From Conexibacter sp. (GTDB taxonomy: Bacteria; Actinomycetota; Thermoleophilia; Solirubrobacterales; Solirubrobacteraceae): a stretch of 13,288 bases of DNA. Of the stretch, positions 1 through 7,303 are shown one piece after another. The position numbers and the translations under genes are program-made. Where the stretch lies: assembly GCA_025964295.1 (NCBI GenBank), contig JAOPZD010000091.1, forward strand, positions 1 to 13,288, read 5' to 3'. The notes under the pieces were generated by a model. That model was given only the letters and a program-made list of their open reading frames with translations. It was not told the origin of the DNA and ran no database searches. The stretch's first letter is position 1; each line of letters begins with the position of its first letter.

Positions 1-5
1 GCGCC

Positions 6-644
6 TCAGGCGGTCGTCGCCGCGCGGCGCTCGGCGGCGAGCAGCGTGCAGATCGCCGGCGCAAGGCGCGGCAGCGAGGCATGGCGACCGTCGATGAGGC
101 GGCGCTGCACGATGCGGTGCACCGCGCCGAGCACGGCGTGGGCGACGTCGTCGTTGCGCAGCGCGCCGGGTGCCGGGCGCTCGAGCGGGTCCTGGTACCG
201 GACGACCACGGCGGCGAGGCTGCTCATCGTCGCCTCGTGGCGCGCGAGGCCGTCGGGCCCCACCGCGAGGATGTCGATGCACAGGACGCGCGCGTGGGCC
301 GGCCAGGCGGCGAAGTAGCGCAGCAGCGCGGTGAGCGCGGGCTCCAGCGCGGGGCCGGCCTCGGCGACGATCCGCATGGCGTCGTCGCGGACCGCGTCGT
401 AGGCGGCCAGCATGCACTCCTCGCGATTGGAGAAGTGCTCGTAGAAGGTCCGCCGCGACGCGCGGGCGGCGACGATCACGTCGTCGACGGTCACGTCGAG
501 GAAGCCGCTGATCGCGGCGCGCTGGGCCATCGCGGCCAGCAGGCGGCTCCGGGCGACGGCCGGCCAGGAGCTGGGGACCGCCGCGGCGCCCTCGCGCAGG
601 ACGACGGCCCGGGTCAGTTCGGTGAGCGCGCTGGCGGTGGGCAC
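6..644 (-). CDS. TetR/AcrR-family transcriptional regulator
   Basis: Predicted 212-residue one-domain-plus-ligand-pocket repressor. The N-terminal helix-turn-helix lies at about residues 32-78; the pattern TVDDVIVAARASRRTFYEHF is the classic TetR helix 2-turn-recognition helix, with the recognition helix around residues 63-71 and the usual FYEHF signature followed by SNREECMLAAYD. The rest is alpha-helical and poorly conserved, as expected for a ligand-binding domain, so the inducer cannot be told. An extra 30 or so residues precede the HTH. The GTG start at 644 is supported by GGAAGG (654-659 on the opposite strand) nine bases upstream. The gene lies downstream of the secreted-protein gene on the same strand and next to the mce operon; TetR proteins (KstR, Mce3R) control mce operons in mycobacteria, so control of the neighbouring mce genes is a reasonable inference. 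The inverted repeat at 1537-1548 is the candidate target. Confidence 0.93.
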   Translation of the reverse strand: MPTASALTELTRAVVLREGAAAVPSSWPAVARSRLLAAMAQRAAISGFLDVTVDDVIVAARASRRTFYEHFSNREECMLAAYDAVRDDAMRIVAEAGPALEPALTALLRYFAAWPAHARVLCIDILAVGPDGLARHEATMSSLAAVVVRYQDPLERPAPGALRNDDVAHAVLGAVHRIVQRRLIDGRHASLPRLAPAICTLLAAERRAATTA

Positions 645-689
645 GAACGACGACCTTCCGTGATCGATGAGCGAAGCGCAAGTCCCGGA

Positions 690-705
690 GCCCGGATGGC
701 CGGGC
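690..705. other. GC-rich hairpin between secreted-protein gene and TetR gene
   Basis: GCCCGG-ATGG-CCGGGC forms a 6-bp stem with a 4-base loop in the 105-bp spacer between the two minus-strand genes. It sits upstream of the TetR start and could be part of a terminator or a regulatory site. No T-run follows on either strand. Confidence 0.3.
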
Positions 706-727
706 CCCGGGAGCGCGCGTCGTTGTC

Positions 728-746
728 GTCCGGCCCTAGGCCGGAC
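728..746 (-). terminator. candidate terminator after the secreted-protein gene
   Basis: GTCCGGCC-CTA-GGCCGGAC is a perfect 8-bp stem with a 3-base loop, starting four bases after the TAG stop of the minus-strand gene that ends at 750. There is no T-tract on the 3' side, which is usual for hairpin terminators in high-GC actinobacteria. If it works, the TetR gene needs its own promoter in the rest of the spacer. Confidence 0.5.
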
Positions 747-749
747 GGG

Positions 750-1472
750 CTACTTGCAGGGCGTGCTGCCGTTGTACGTCACGGAGCCGCCGGTGCTGAG
801 GTCGGCGATGGTGCTGTACTCCCACTTCTTGTTCGCCGGGCAGGAGGTGGTGGCGAGCCAGTCCTTGGCCCAGCTCTTGCCGCCGAGCGTCACGTTGAGC
901 GTGTTGAGCGTGATCGGGATGCCCGCGACGATCTGCAGCGACTGCGGCACCTTGAACGTCACCTTGTAGGCCCACTTGCCGCTCTGCTTGGTGACGACGG
1001 CGGGGACAGCCGCCTGGACGCGCGCCGGGTTCTGCAGGACGGTCCAGAAGTAGATGACCTTGGCACCGCCGTTGACCACCGTGATCTTCGGCGTCGTGTG
1101 GACGGTGTCGGCGAGCGCGTCGCCGGAGCCCTTGCCCATGATCGACTTCGCCGGGCAGGCGGTGGGGCCGCCGTGGCCGAGCGTCGCCGCGGAGCACTTG
1201 GGGAACTTCCCGCCGTTGTAAAGGGCTCCCTTGGGGATGTAGACGGTGCCCGACTTGATGATCGGGTGCTCGACATCGCCCACGGTGGTCCACTTGGCCT
1301 TGAAGTTCAGCTTCACGCCCTGCGGCTTCTTCTTGGTGCCGGCCTTGTTGGGCGACACCGTGGTGTCGGCCGTGAACGTGGTCGGGCCCGAGTCCTGCGC
1401 GACCACGGGGGCGACCTCGACCGCCGCGACGGCCAGGACAGCGACCGCGGCCGGGATCAGGAACTTGCGCAT
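750..1472 (-). CDS. secreted four-cysteine protein of unknown function, divergent from mce operon
   Basis: Predicted 240-residue exported protein. Residues 1-25 are a Sec signal peptide (MRKFLIP, then an Ala/Val core, cleavage probably after VVA before QDSGP). The mature part is rich in beta-strand-type sequence (KLNFKAKWTT, VKVTF-like stretches) and has four cysteines at about residues 93, 106, 211 and 239, enough for two disulfides. It carries the patterns IPKGALYNGGKFPKC and GGPTACPAKSIMGKGSG, which I associate with uncharacterised secreted proteins of Solirubrobacterales-type genomes, but I cannot name a characterised family. The ATG at 1472 is preferred over upstream starts because GAGGAGAG (opposite strand of 1478-1485) lies five bases before it; an ATG at 1487 would overlap this site. 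It is transcribed away from the mce genes across an 80-bp gap, so shared regulation and an envelope or lipid-related role are plausible but unproven. Confidence 0.8.
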   Translation of the reverse strand: MRKFLIPAAVAVLAVAAVEVAPVVAQDSGPTTFTADTTVSPNKAGTKKKPQGVKLNFKAKWTTVGDVEHPIIKSGTVYIPKGALYNGGKFPKCSAATLGHGGPTACPAKSIMGKGSGDALADTVHTTPKITVVNGGAKVIYFWTVLQNPARVQAAVPAVVTKQSGKWAYKVTFKVPQSLQIVAGIPITLNTLNVTLGGKSWAKDWLATTSCPANKKWEYSTIADLSTGGSVTYNGSTPCK

Positions 1473-1506
1473 CAATGCTCTCCTCATAGGTTCTGCGACG
1501 TCGGGC

Positions 1507-1535
1507 ACCGTAACGGCTCCCGTCGCCGACTGCAA
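1507..1535 (-). promoter_or_regulatory. candidate promoter for the secreted-protein gene
   Basis: On the minus strand TTGCAG (1530-1535) is followed after 17 bases by TACGGT (1507-1512), fitting a loose actinobacterial TTG / TAnnnT promoter with correct spacing. The start of transcription would be near 1500, giving a leader of about 28 bases that includes the ribosome site. Both boxes are only half-matches to consensus. Confidence 0.3.
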
Positions 1536-1536
1536 A

Positions 1537-1548
1537 CAGACGTGTCTG
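1537..1548. promoter_or_regulatory. inverted repeat, candidate TetR operator
   Basis: CAGAC-GT-GTCTG is a perfect 5-bp dyad with a 2-base centre. It ends four bases before the ATG of the first MCE gene and abuts the candidate -35 box of the divergent gene. Its size and symmetry suit a TetR dimer, and a TetR gene is two genes away. Binding here could block both divergent transcripts. No second copy was seen near the TetR gene itself. Confidence 0.4.
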
Positions 1549-1552
1549 CAAG

Positions 1553-3025
1553 ATGAACGCCGATGCGGAGCGGAAGTTGCGGCTGATTCGGGGTCGGCGA
1601 CGGTTCAACGTTGCTCCCGAAAACGTGCCCGTGTACATTGCCGCCATCTCGACCGCGGTCCGCCATCCGTCCCGGGCGCCGCGCACGCTCGCCCTCGTCG
1701 CCCTGCTGCTCGCCGCGGTCGTGCTGGCGTGGGTCCTGCTGCGCAGCAGCCCTCACGAGTACCGGCTCGTGTTTCCCAGCGCCGGCCAGCTCGTCAAGGG
1801 CGACGTCGTGCGCATCGGCGGCACGGGCGTGGGGACGGTCAAGAAGGTCGGGCTCTCCGACGACGACCAGGCGCAGGTCGACATCGCCGTCAAGGACAGC
1901 TACGGCCCGCTGCACGAGGGCACGACGGCGACGATCCGCGCCGAGGGCCTCACCGGCGTGGCCTCCCGCTACGTCGACCTCAGCCCCGCGTCCCAGACGC
2001 GGCCGGTGCTCGACGACGGCTCGCTGATCCGGGGCGACAAGACCACGTCGATCGTCGAGATCGACCAGCTCTTCAACACGCTGGACCCCAAGACGCGCAA
2101 CGGCCTGGCCGGCCTCATCAAGGGCTCGGCCGACTGGTACGACGGCAAGGAGTCCGCCGCCAACGTCTCCACGCAGCAGATCCCCAAGGCGCTGGCCGAG
2201 CTGACCGCCGTGGCCGACGAGATCACGAGCGACAGCGCGACGTTCGAGCAGTTCCTGACCGAGACGGGCGACGCGATGGGCGCGATCGCCGAGCACCGCG
2301 ACCGGCTCACGGGCCTGGTCAGCAACACGCGCGCGACGAGCGCGGCGCTGGCGGCGGACACGCAGTCGCTGACGCTCGCGCTGAAGTCGGTGCCCACCGC
2401 GCTGGATCGCGGCAGCGACGCCTTCGTCTCGCTGCGCCCGGCGCTGACCGACCTGCGCCGGCTGACCGACGTCTCGGGCCCGGCCACCAAGGACCTCGAG
2501 CCGTTCCTGAAGGACCTGACGCCGGTCCTCCAGGAGGCCAACCCGACCTTTGGCCAGCTGCGCAAGATGTTCGCCCAGCCCGGCAACGCCAACGACCTGC
2601 TCGACGCCCTGCGCGACCTGCCGGCGATCGGCAAGCTCAGCGACACGGCGTTCCCGAACGCCGAGAAGGCGCTGAAGGAGTCCACGCCGATCTTCTCGTT
2701 CGCGCGGCCCTACGTGCCGGACCTCGTGTCGTGGGTGCGCGGGTTCGGCTCCGCCGGCGCGACCTACGACGCCAACGGCCACTACATCCGGTCGGTCCCG
2801 ATCTTCAACGCCTTCACCTTCACCGACGACGGCAGCGGCGGCCATCTGACGCCGCGCCCGGCCGCCCAGCGCGGGACCAGCCCGGCCATCAGCACCGGCA
2901 ACCTGCAGCGCTGCCCGGGCGCCTCGACCCCGGCGCCGACCGACCGCTCCGCGCCGTTCGTGGACACGGGCGACCTCGCCAACCCGAGCTGCGACCCGGC
3001 CCAGACCGTGAGGCCGACCGGATGA
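1553..3025 (+). CDS. MCE-family protein 1 of 6 (MceA position)
   Basis: Predicted 490-residue subunit of an envelope lipid-transfer complex. A basic cytoplasmic N-terminus of about 44 residues, longer than in its five paralogues, precedes one transmembrane helix (about 45-63). The MCE/MlaD domain follows at about 68-146, with the hallmark GQLVKGDVVRIGGTGVGTV, then the linker IVEIDQLFNTLDPKTR and a long helical region expected to build the tube. The tail has NGHYIR at about residue 409 and two cysteines (QRCPG, PSCDP). By family knowledge MCE proteins form hexamers that carry lipids such as fatty acids or sterols across the envelope. The substrate here is unknown. The ATG at 1553 lacks a Shine-Dalgarno sequence, so the mRNA may be leaderless; GTG codons at 1626 and 1632 are alternatives without a better site. 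It overlaps the next gene by four bases (ATGA). Confidence 0.93.
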   Translation: MNADAERKLRLIRGRRRFNVAPENVPVYIAAISTAVRHPSRAPRTLALVALLLAAVVLAWVLLRSSPHEYRLVFPSAGQLVKGDVVRIGGTGVGTVKKVGLSDDDQAQVDIAVKDSYGPLHEGTTATIRAEGLTGVASRYVDLSPASQTRPVLDDGSLIRGDKTTSIVEIDQLFNTLDPKTRNGLAGLIKGSADWYDGKESAANVSTQQIPKALAELTAVADEITSDSATFEQFLTETGDAMGAIAEHRDRLTGLVSNTRATSAALAADTQSLTLALKSVPTALDRGSDAFVSLRPALTDLRRLTDVSGPATKDLEPFLKDLTPVLQEANPTFGQLRKMFAQPGNANDLLDALRDLPAIGKLSDTAFPNAEKALKESTPIFSFARPYVPDLVSWVRGFGSAGATYDANGHYIRSVPIFNAFTFTDDGSGGHLTPRPAAQRGTSPAISTGNLQRCPGASTPAPTDRSAPFVDTGDLANPSCDPAQTVRPTG

Positions 3026-4362
3026 GCGCCTCGCTGCGCCGCCGCGCGCTCGTGAGCCTGATCGTGTTCGCCGCCGCGGTCGCGGTCGGCGCCGCGCTGG
3101 GCGCCGGCGGATCGGGCGACGGCGACGGCGGCACGTACCGCGTCCGCGCGATCTTCGACAACGCGAGCTTCGTCATCTCCGGCGAGGACGTGAAGGTCGC
3201 GGGCGTCAACGTCGGCAAGATCGACTCGCTGGACGTCGACGCCAAGCACCGCGCGGTCGTCGTCCTCAAGATCGATGACCCGGCGTTCAAGCCGTTTCGC
3301 GCCGACGCGAGCTGCTCGATCCGCCTGCAGTCGCTGATCGGCGAGCAGTTCGTCGAGTGCCAGCCCACCCAGCCGCGCGGGGGCAACCAGGCCCCGGCGC
3401 CGGAGCTGCCGGCGATCCGCGACGGCCAGCCCGGAGCGGGCCAGCACCTGCTGCCGGTCGACCGGACCCAGACGCCGGTGGGCGCCGACCTGCTCAACGA
3501 CATCATGCGCGTGCCCGAGCGCCAGCGGCTGCCGCTGATCATCAACGAGCTGGGCGCCGGCCTGTCGGGCAACGGCGAGTCCTTGCGGGCGGCGCTGCGG
3601 CGCTCCAGCCCGGCGCTGCAGCAGGCTGACAAGCTCGTCGCGACCCTCGCCCGGCAGAACAAGGTGCTCGGGCAGCTGGTCGACGACTCCGACGCCGTGC
3701 TGGGCCCGCTGGCCAAGCGACGCAAGGACCTGTCCGGGTTCGTCACGAACGTCGGGGACACCGCTGCGGCGACGGCCCGCCAGGGCGACGCGCTCGAGGC
3801 GAACTTCGCGAAGTTCCCCGCCTTCCTCAGGGAGCTCGGCCCGGCCGCCGACCGCCTCGGCGCGCTGGCCGACCAGACCTCGCCGGCGATCCAGGCGCTG
3901 GCGTCGCAGGCGTCGTCGGTCAACGCGGCGACGGCCCGCCTGGGCCCCCTGAGCAAGCAGGCCGACCCGGCGCTCAAGACGCTCGGCAACGTGGCCGACC
4001 AGGGCCGCAAGACCTTCCCGAAGCTCGACGCGAACGTGGCGCAGCTCAGCAGGCTCGGCACGCCGCTGGTGCCGCTGGCGTCGAACCTGGCCAAGTTGTC
4101 GTCCAGCTTCGACGACACGGGCGGCATCGAGAGCCTGATGCGGTTCATCTACTTCTACACGGGCGCGGTCAACGGAGAGGACTCCTCGGGCCACTACACA
4201 CGCGCAGGCCTGTCGTTCGGCAACTGCGTGCAGCGGGCCAGCACGACCGACGCGGGCAACGTCGGCTGCCAGGCCAAGTTCTTCGACGCGGCGACGGCCA
4301 ACGCGGCGGCCGCCCGCGCCAAGGCCTCGTCCTCGCTCCTCGGCTACCTCCTGGGCAAGTGA
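3022..4362 (+). CDS. MCE-family protein 2 of 6 (MceB position)
   Basis: Predicted 446-residue membrane-anchored MCE protein. A transmembrane helix at about 8-28 is followed by a Gly/Asp-rich stretch and the MCE domain at about 38-115 (FVISGEDVKVAGVNVGKI, then SLIGEQFVECQP). It is the most divergent of the six: the linker after the domain reads GADLLNDIMRVPERQR in place of the LDxxL...D..TR pattern of the others, and the domain has its own cysteine pair (98 and 113) besides the C-terminal pair (FGNCVQ, VGCQAK). The helical region carries many Ala/Leu/Gln heptad-like stretches. The tail has SGHYTR. The ATG overlaps the preceding TGA by four bases, and the gene's own TGA overlaps the next start, so translation is probably coupled. 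In-frame readable sequence extends upstream into the first MCE gene and beyond, but the coupled ATG is clearly the start. Confidence 0.93.
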   Translation: MSASLRRRALVSLIVFAAAVAVGAALGAGGSGDGDGGTYRVRAIFDNASFVISGEDVKVAGVNVGKIDSLDVDAKHRAVVVLKIDDPAFKPFRADASCSIRLQSLIGEQFVECQPTQPRGGNQAPAPELPAIRDGQPGAGQHLLPVDRTQTPVGADLLNDIMRVPERQRLPLIINELGAGLSGNGESLRAALRRSSPALQQADKLVATLARQNKVLGQLVDDSDAVLGPLAKRRKDLSGFVTNVGDTAAATARQGDALEANFAKFPAFLRELGPAADRLGALADQTSPAIQALASQASSVNAATARLGPLSKQADPALKTLGNVADQGRKTFPKLDANVAQLSRLGTPLVPLASNLAKLSSSFDDTGGIESLMRFIYFYTGAVNGEDSSGHYTRAGLSFGNCVQRASTTDAGNVGCQAKFFDAATANAAAARAKASSSLLGYLLGK

Positions 4363-5798
4363 ACCGCCGGCGCAACAACTCGATCGCGGCGAACCCGATC
4401 CTGATCGGCGGCGTCACGGTGCTCGTGACGATCGTCGCCGTGTTCCTGTCCTACAACGCCAACCACGGGCTGCCGTTCGTCCCGACCTACAAGGTCAACG
4501 TCGTGCTGCCCAACGCCGCCGGCCTGATCGCGGGCAACGAGGTGCGCATCGGCGGCGCGCGGGTCGGCGTCGTGCGCAAGATCGACGCGATCGCCCGGCG
4601 CGACGGCTCGACCGCCGCGCGGTTGGAGCTGGCGCTCGACGACACCTCCAACCACCTGTCGATCGACAGCACGGTGAAGGTGCGCCCGAAGTCGTCGCTC
4701 GGGCTCAAGTACGTCGAGATCACGCGGGGCAGCGGCGCGCGGACCATCCCGGCCGGCGGCACGCTGACCGTGCCCCGCGGCACGACGCGGCCCGTCGACA
4801 TCGACGACTTCTTCAACATGTTCGACGACCCCACGCGGCAGGGCTCGGCGGACAACCTGTTCGCCTACGGCACCGGCTTCGCCGGCCGCGGCGGCGACAT
4901 CAACGCGGCGCTGCGCCAGCTCGACCCGCTCGTGCAGCACCTCGAGCCGGCCGCGCGCAACCTCTCGTCGTCGGCCACGCAGTTCGACAAGCTGTTCCCC
5001 GCCTTCGCCCAGGCCGCCGCCGAGGTGGCGCCGGTGGCCGACACGCAGGCCCAGCTGTTCGGCGACCTGAGCACGACGTTCGGCGCGCTGGCCGACAACG
5101 CCAAGGCGCTGGAGGCGACGATCGCCGGCGGCCCCCACGCGCTGGACGTCGCCACCCGCGAGCTGCCCGCGCAGGCCGGCTTCGAGCAGGACAGCACCGT
5201 GCTGTTCCACCGGCTGCGCAAGCCGTTCGCGTCGCTGGCCGCGGCGTCGACCCATCTCGCCCCGGCGTTCAAGGCCGGCACGCCCGCGCTGAAGATCTCG
5301 CCGCAGCTCAACGCCCGCGTCGTCGCCACGCTCAACGCCATCGACGCGTTCGTCAGCGATCCGCGGGTGCTCCCCGCGCTGCAGCGTCTGACCCGCACCG
5401 CGGACCTCCTGAACCCGGTGATCGCGTTCGCCACGCCGGCCCAGACGACGTGCAACGTCCTCACGCTGTTCTTCCGCAACATCGCCAGCGCGGCGTCCGA
5501 GAGCGACACGGTCGGCTCGTTCCTGCGGGTCGACCCGCTCGTCGCGCCGCAGCTGCCCGGCAGCGAGGCCGGACCTTCGGCGACGGCGGCCAACGGGCCC
5601 GTCGGCGAGGATGTCGCGCACGTCAACGACTCCTTCCTGCACAGCAACCCGTACCCGAACACCGCCGCGCCCGGGCAGACGAACGAGTGCGAGGCCGGCA
5701 ACGAGAAGTACGTGTCGGGCCAGCAGGTCATCGGCAACGTCCCCGGCGACCAGGGGACCAACGTCGACAAGACCAAGCGCGGGAGCGTCATCCGATGA
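4359..5798 (+). CDS. MCE-family protein 3 of 6 (MceC position)
   Basis: Predicted 479-residue MCE protein. A short basic N-terminus (MNRRRNN) leads into a transmembrane helix at about 13-31. The MCE domain spans about 43-123, with YKVNVVLPNAAGLIAGNEVR and the closing SSLGLKYVEI. The linker is VDIDDFFNMFDDPTR, then GRGGDIN, a motif shared with the sixth protein (GRGTDIN). A long helical region and a polar, Asn/Gly-rich tail follow. There are exactly two cysteines, both C-terminal (TTCNV, NECEA). The start is GTG at 4359, overlapping the previous stop as GTGA; there is no convincing separate ribosome site, so re-initiation after the upstream gene is likely. Its TGA overlaps the ATG of the fourth MCE gene. 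Confidence 0.93.
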   Translation: MNRRRNNSIAANPILIGGVTVLVTIVAVFLSYNANHGLPFVPTYKVNVVLPNAAGLIAGNEVRIGGARVGVVRKIDAIARRDGSTAARLELALDDTSNHLSIDSTVKVRPKSSLGLKYVEITRGSGARTIPAGGTLTVPRGTTRPVDIDDFFNMFDDPTRQGSADNLFAYGTGFAGRGGDINAALRQLDPLVQHLEPAARNLSSSATQFDKLFPAFAQAAAEVAPVADTQAQLFGDLSTTFGALADNAKALEATIAGGPHALDVATRELPAQAGFEQDSTVLFHRLRKPFASLAAASTHLAPAFKAGTPALKISPQLNARVVATLNAIDAFVSDPRVLPALQRLTRTADLLNPVIAFATPAQTTCNVLTLFFRNIASAASESDTVGSFLRVDPLVAPQLPGSEAGPSATAANGPVGEDVAHVNDSFLHSNPYPNTAAPGQTNECEAGNEKYVSGQQVIGNVPGDQGTNVDKTKRGSVIR

Positions 5799-7303
5799 GG
5801 CGCAACCACAACCTCGGGATGCCGCCGCTGCGCTTCGGGCTGCTGACGCTCCTGCTCGCCGCGATCGTCGTGTACTTCGGGTTCACCAAGGCCATCCCAT
5901 TCCGCCACCACTTCGAGGTCCAGGCCGTCGTCAAGAGCTCCAACCTGCTGCGCCCCAAGTCGCCGGTCCGGATCGCCGGCGTCAACGTCGGCGAGGTCGT
6001 CAAGATCGGCCGCTACAAGAAGACCGACCTCGCGGTCATCACGCTGCGCATCGACGGCAAGGGCCAGCCGATCCACCGCGACGCGACGGTGAAGATCCGC
6101 CCGCGGCTGTTCCTCGAGGGCAACTTCTACGTGGATCTGCAGCCGGGCACGCCGAGCACCGGCAAGCTCGACGACCGCGGCCTGATCCCGATCTCGCAGA
6201 CCTCGACGCCCGTGCAGCTCGACCAGGTGCTGACCGCGCTGCAGACCGACACGCGCGGCTCGCTGCAGGAGGCGGTCAAGGGCTTCGGCGCGGCGCTCGA
6301 CGCGAAGCCGACGGCGTCCGAGGACGCCGACCAGAACCCGGCGGTCCGCGGGCTCACCGGCGCGCAGGCGCTGAACAAGACGCTGACGACGAGCCCGCAG
6401 GCCCTGCGCGACGTGGCCCGGGTCAGCGGCGCGCTGCTGGGCCCGCACCCGCACGACCTGTCCAAGACGATCCACGGGCTGACGAAGGCGCTGACGGCGC
6501 TGGCCGACCGGCAGCGCGACCTCGGCGACCTGATCGTCAACTTCGACGAGACGATGGGGACGACGGCGGCGCATGCCGCCGACCTCCGCGCCTCGGTCCA
6601 GGAGCTCGGCCCGACGGCCCAGCACGCCAGCCAGGCGTTCAGCCAGCTCGACGCGTCCCTGCCGGCCACGCGCCAGTTCGCCCGCAACCTGAGCGCGAGC
6701 CTGCCGGAGCTCCCGGCGACGATCGCGGCGGCCAAGCCGTGGCTGGCACAGAGCGAGAAGCTGCTCAGCAAGGCCGAGCTCGGCGGGCTGCTCGATCAGC
6801 TGTCGCCGGCGACCGCCCAGCTCGCATCGCTGGCCGACGCGACGCGCACGTGGCTGCCGCACATCGACGCGTTCAACCGCTGCATCACGAACGTCATCAT
6901 CCCGACGGGCAACCTGAAGGTCGACGACGGGCCGCTGTCGGCCAACACGGAGAACTACAAGGAGTTCTGGCAGGCCATGGTCGGTCAGGCCGGTGAGAGC
7001 CAGGGCTTCGACGGCAACGGCACCTACGCGCGCCTCCAGGCCGCCGGGGGCGCCAACACGATCCGCACGGGCAAGACCAACTTCTCCGACTACTCGTTCG
7101 TGGGCCGGCCGACGCTGCCCCCGCTGCGCACCCGGCCGGCCTACGGCAACAAGCTGCCGGCGCTGGATCGGTCGGTGCCCTGCGCGAGCAGCCCGGTGCC
7201 CGACGTCAACGACGCCAGCTCCACCGGCCCGGCGGACGGCTCCAACGCCGGCGCCGCCGCACCGGACGACAAGGCCGTCGACGGGGGAGGCAGCGGCGAC
7301 TGA
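5795..7303 (+). CDS. MCE-family protein 4 of 6 (MceD position)
   Basis: Predicted 502-residue MCE protein, the longest of the set. A transmembrane helix at about 12-30 is followed by the MCE domain at about 38-117 (SSNLLRPKSPVRIAGVNVG, closing RLFLEGNFYVDLQPG). The linker PVQLDQVLTALQTDTR leads to a long helical region. The tail has NGTYAR and two cysteines (FNRCIT, SVPCAS), then ends in a low-complexity stretch of about 35 residues rich in Ala, Asp, Gly and Ser that is probably disordered. The ATG at 5795 overlaps the upstream stop as ATGA. The same frame stays open upstream to about 5450, inside the third MCE gene, but that part has no MCE-type anchor sequence. The stop shares one base with the next start (TGATG). 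Confidence 0.93.
   Translation: MRRNHNLGMPPLRFGLLTLLLAAIVVYFGFTKAIPFRHHFEVQAVVKSSNLLRPKSPVRIAGVNVGEVVKIGRYKKTDLAVITLRIDGKGQPIHRDATVKIRPRLFLEGNFYVDLQPGTPSTGKLDDRGLIPISQTSTPVQLDQVLTALQTDTRGSLQEAVKGFGAALDAKPTASEDADQNPAVRGLTGAQALNKTLTTSPQALRDVARVSGALLGPHPHDLSKTIHGLTKALTALADRQRDLGDLIVNFDETMGTTAAHAADLRASVQELGPTAQHASQAFSQLDASLPATRQFARNLSASLPELPATIAAAKPWLAQSEKLLSKAELGGLLDQLSPATAQLASLADATRTWLPHIDAFNRCITNVIIPTGNLKVDDGPLSANTENYKEFWQAMVGQAGESQGFDGNGTYARLQAAGGANTIRTGKTNFSDYSFVGRPTLPPLRTRPAYGNKLPALDRSVPCASSPVPDVNDASSTGPADGSNAGAAAPDDKAVDGGGSGD

Noticed and set aside
81..1556. Long open frame on the plus strand (491 codons) over the TetR and secreted-protein genes
   Set aside because: Arg/Gly/Asp-rich antisense translation typical of GC-rich DNA; the minus strand has clear HTH and signal-peptide genes with ribosome sites.
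1246..3021. Upstream in-frame extension of the second MCE gene
   Set aside because: It overlaps the first MCE gene in another frame and the extension is Arg/Pro-rich noise; the ATGA-coupled start at 3022 gives the correct membrane anchor.
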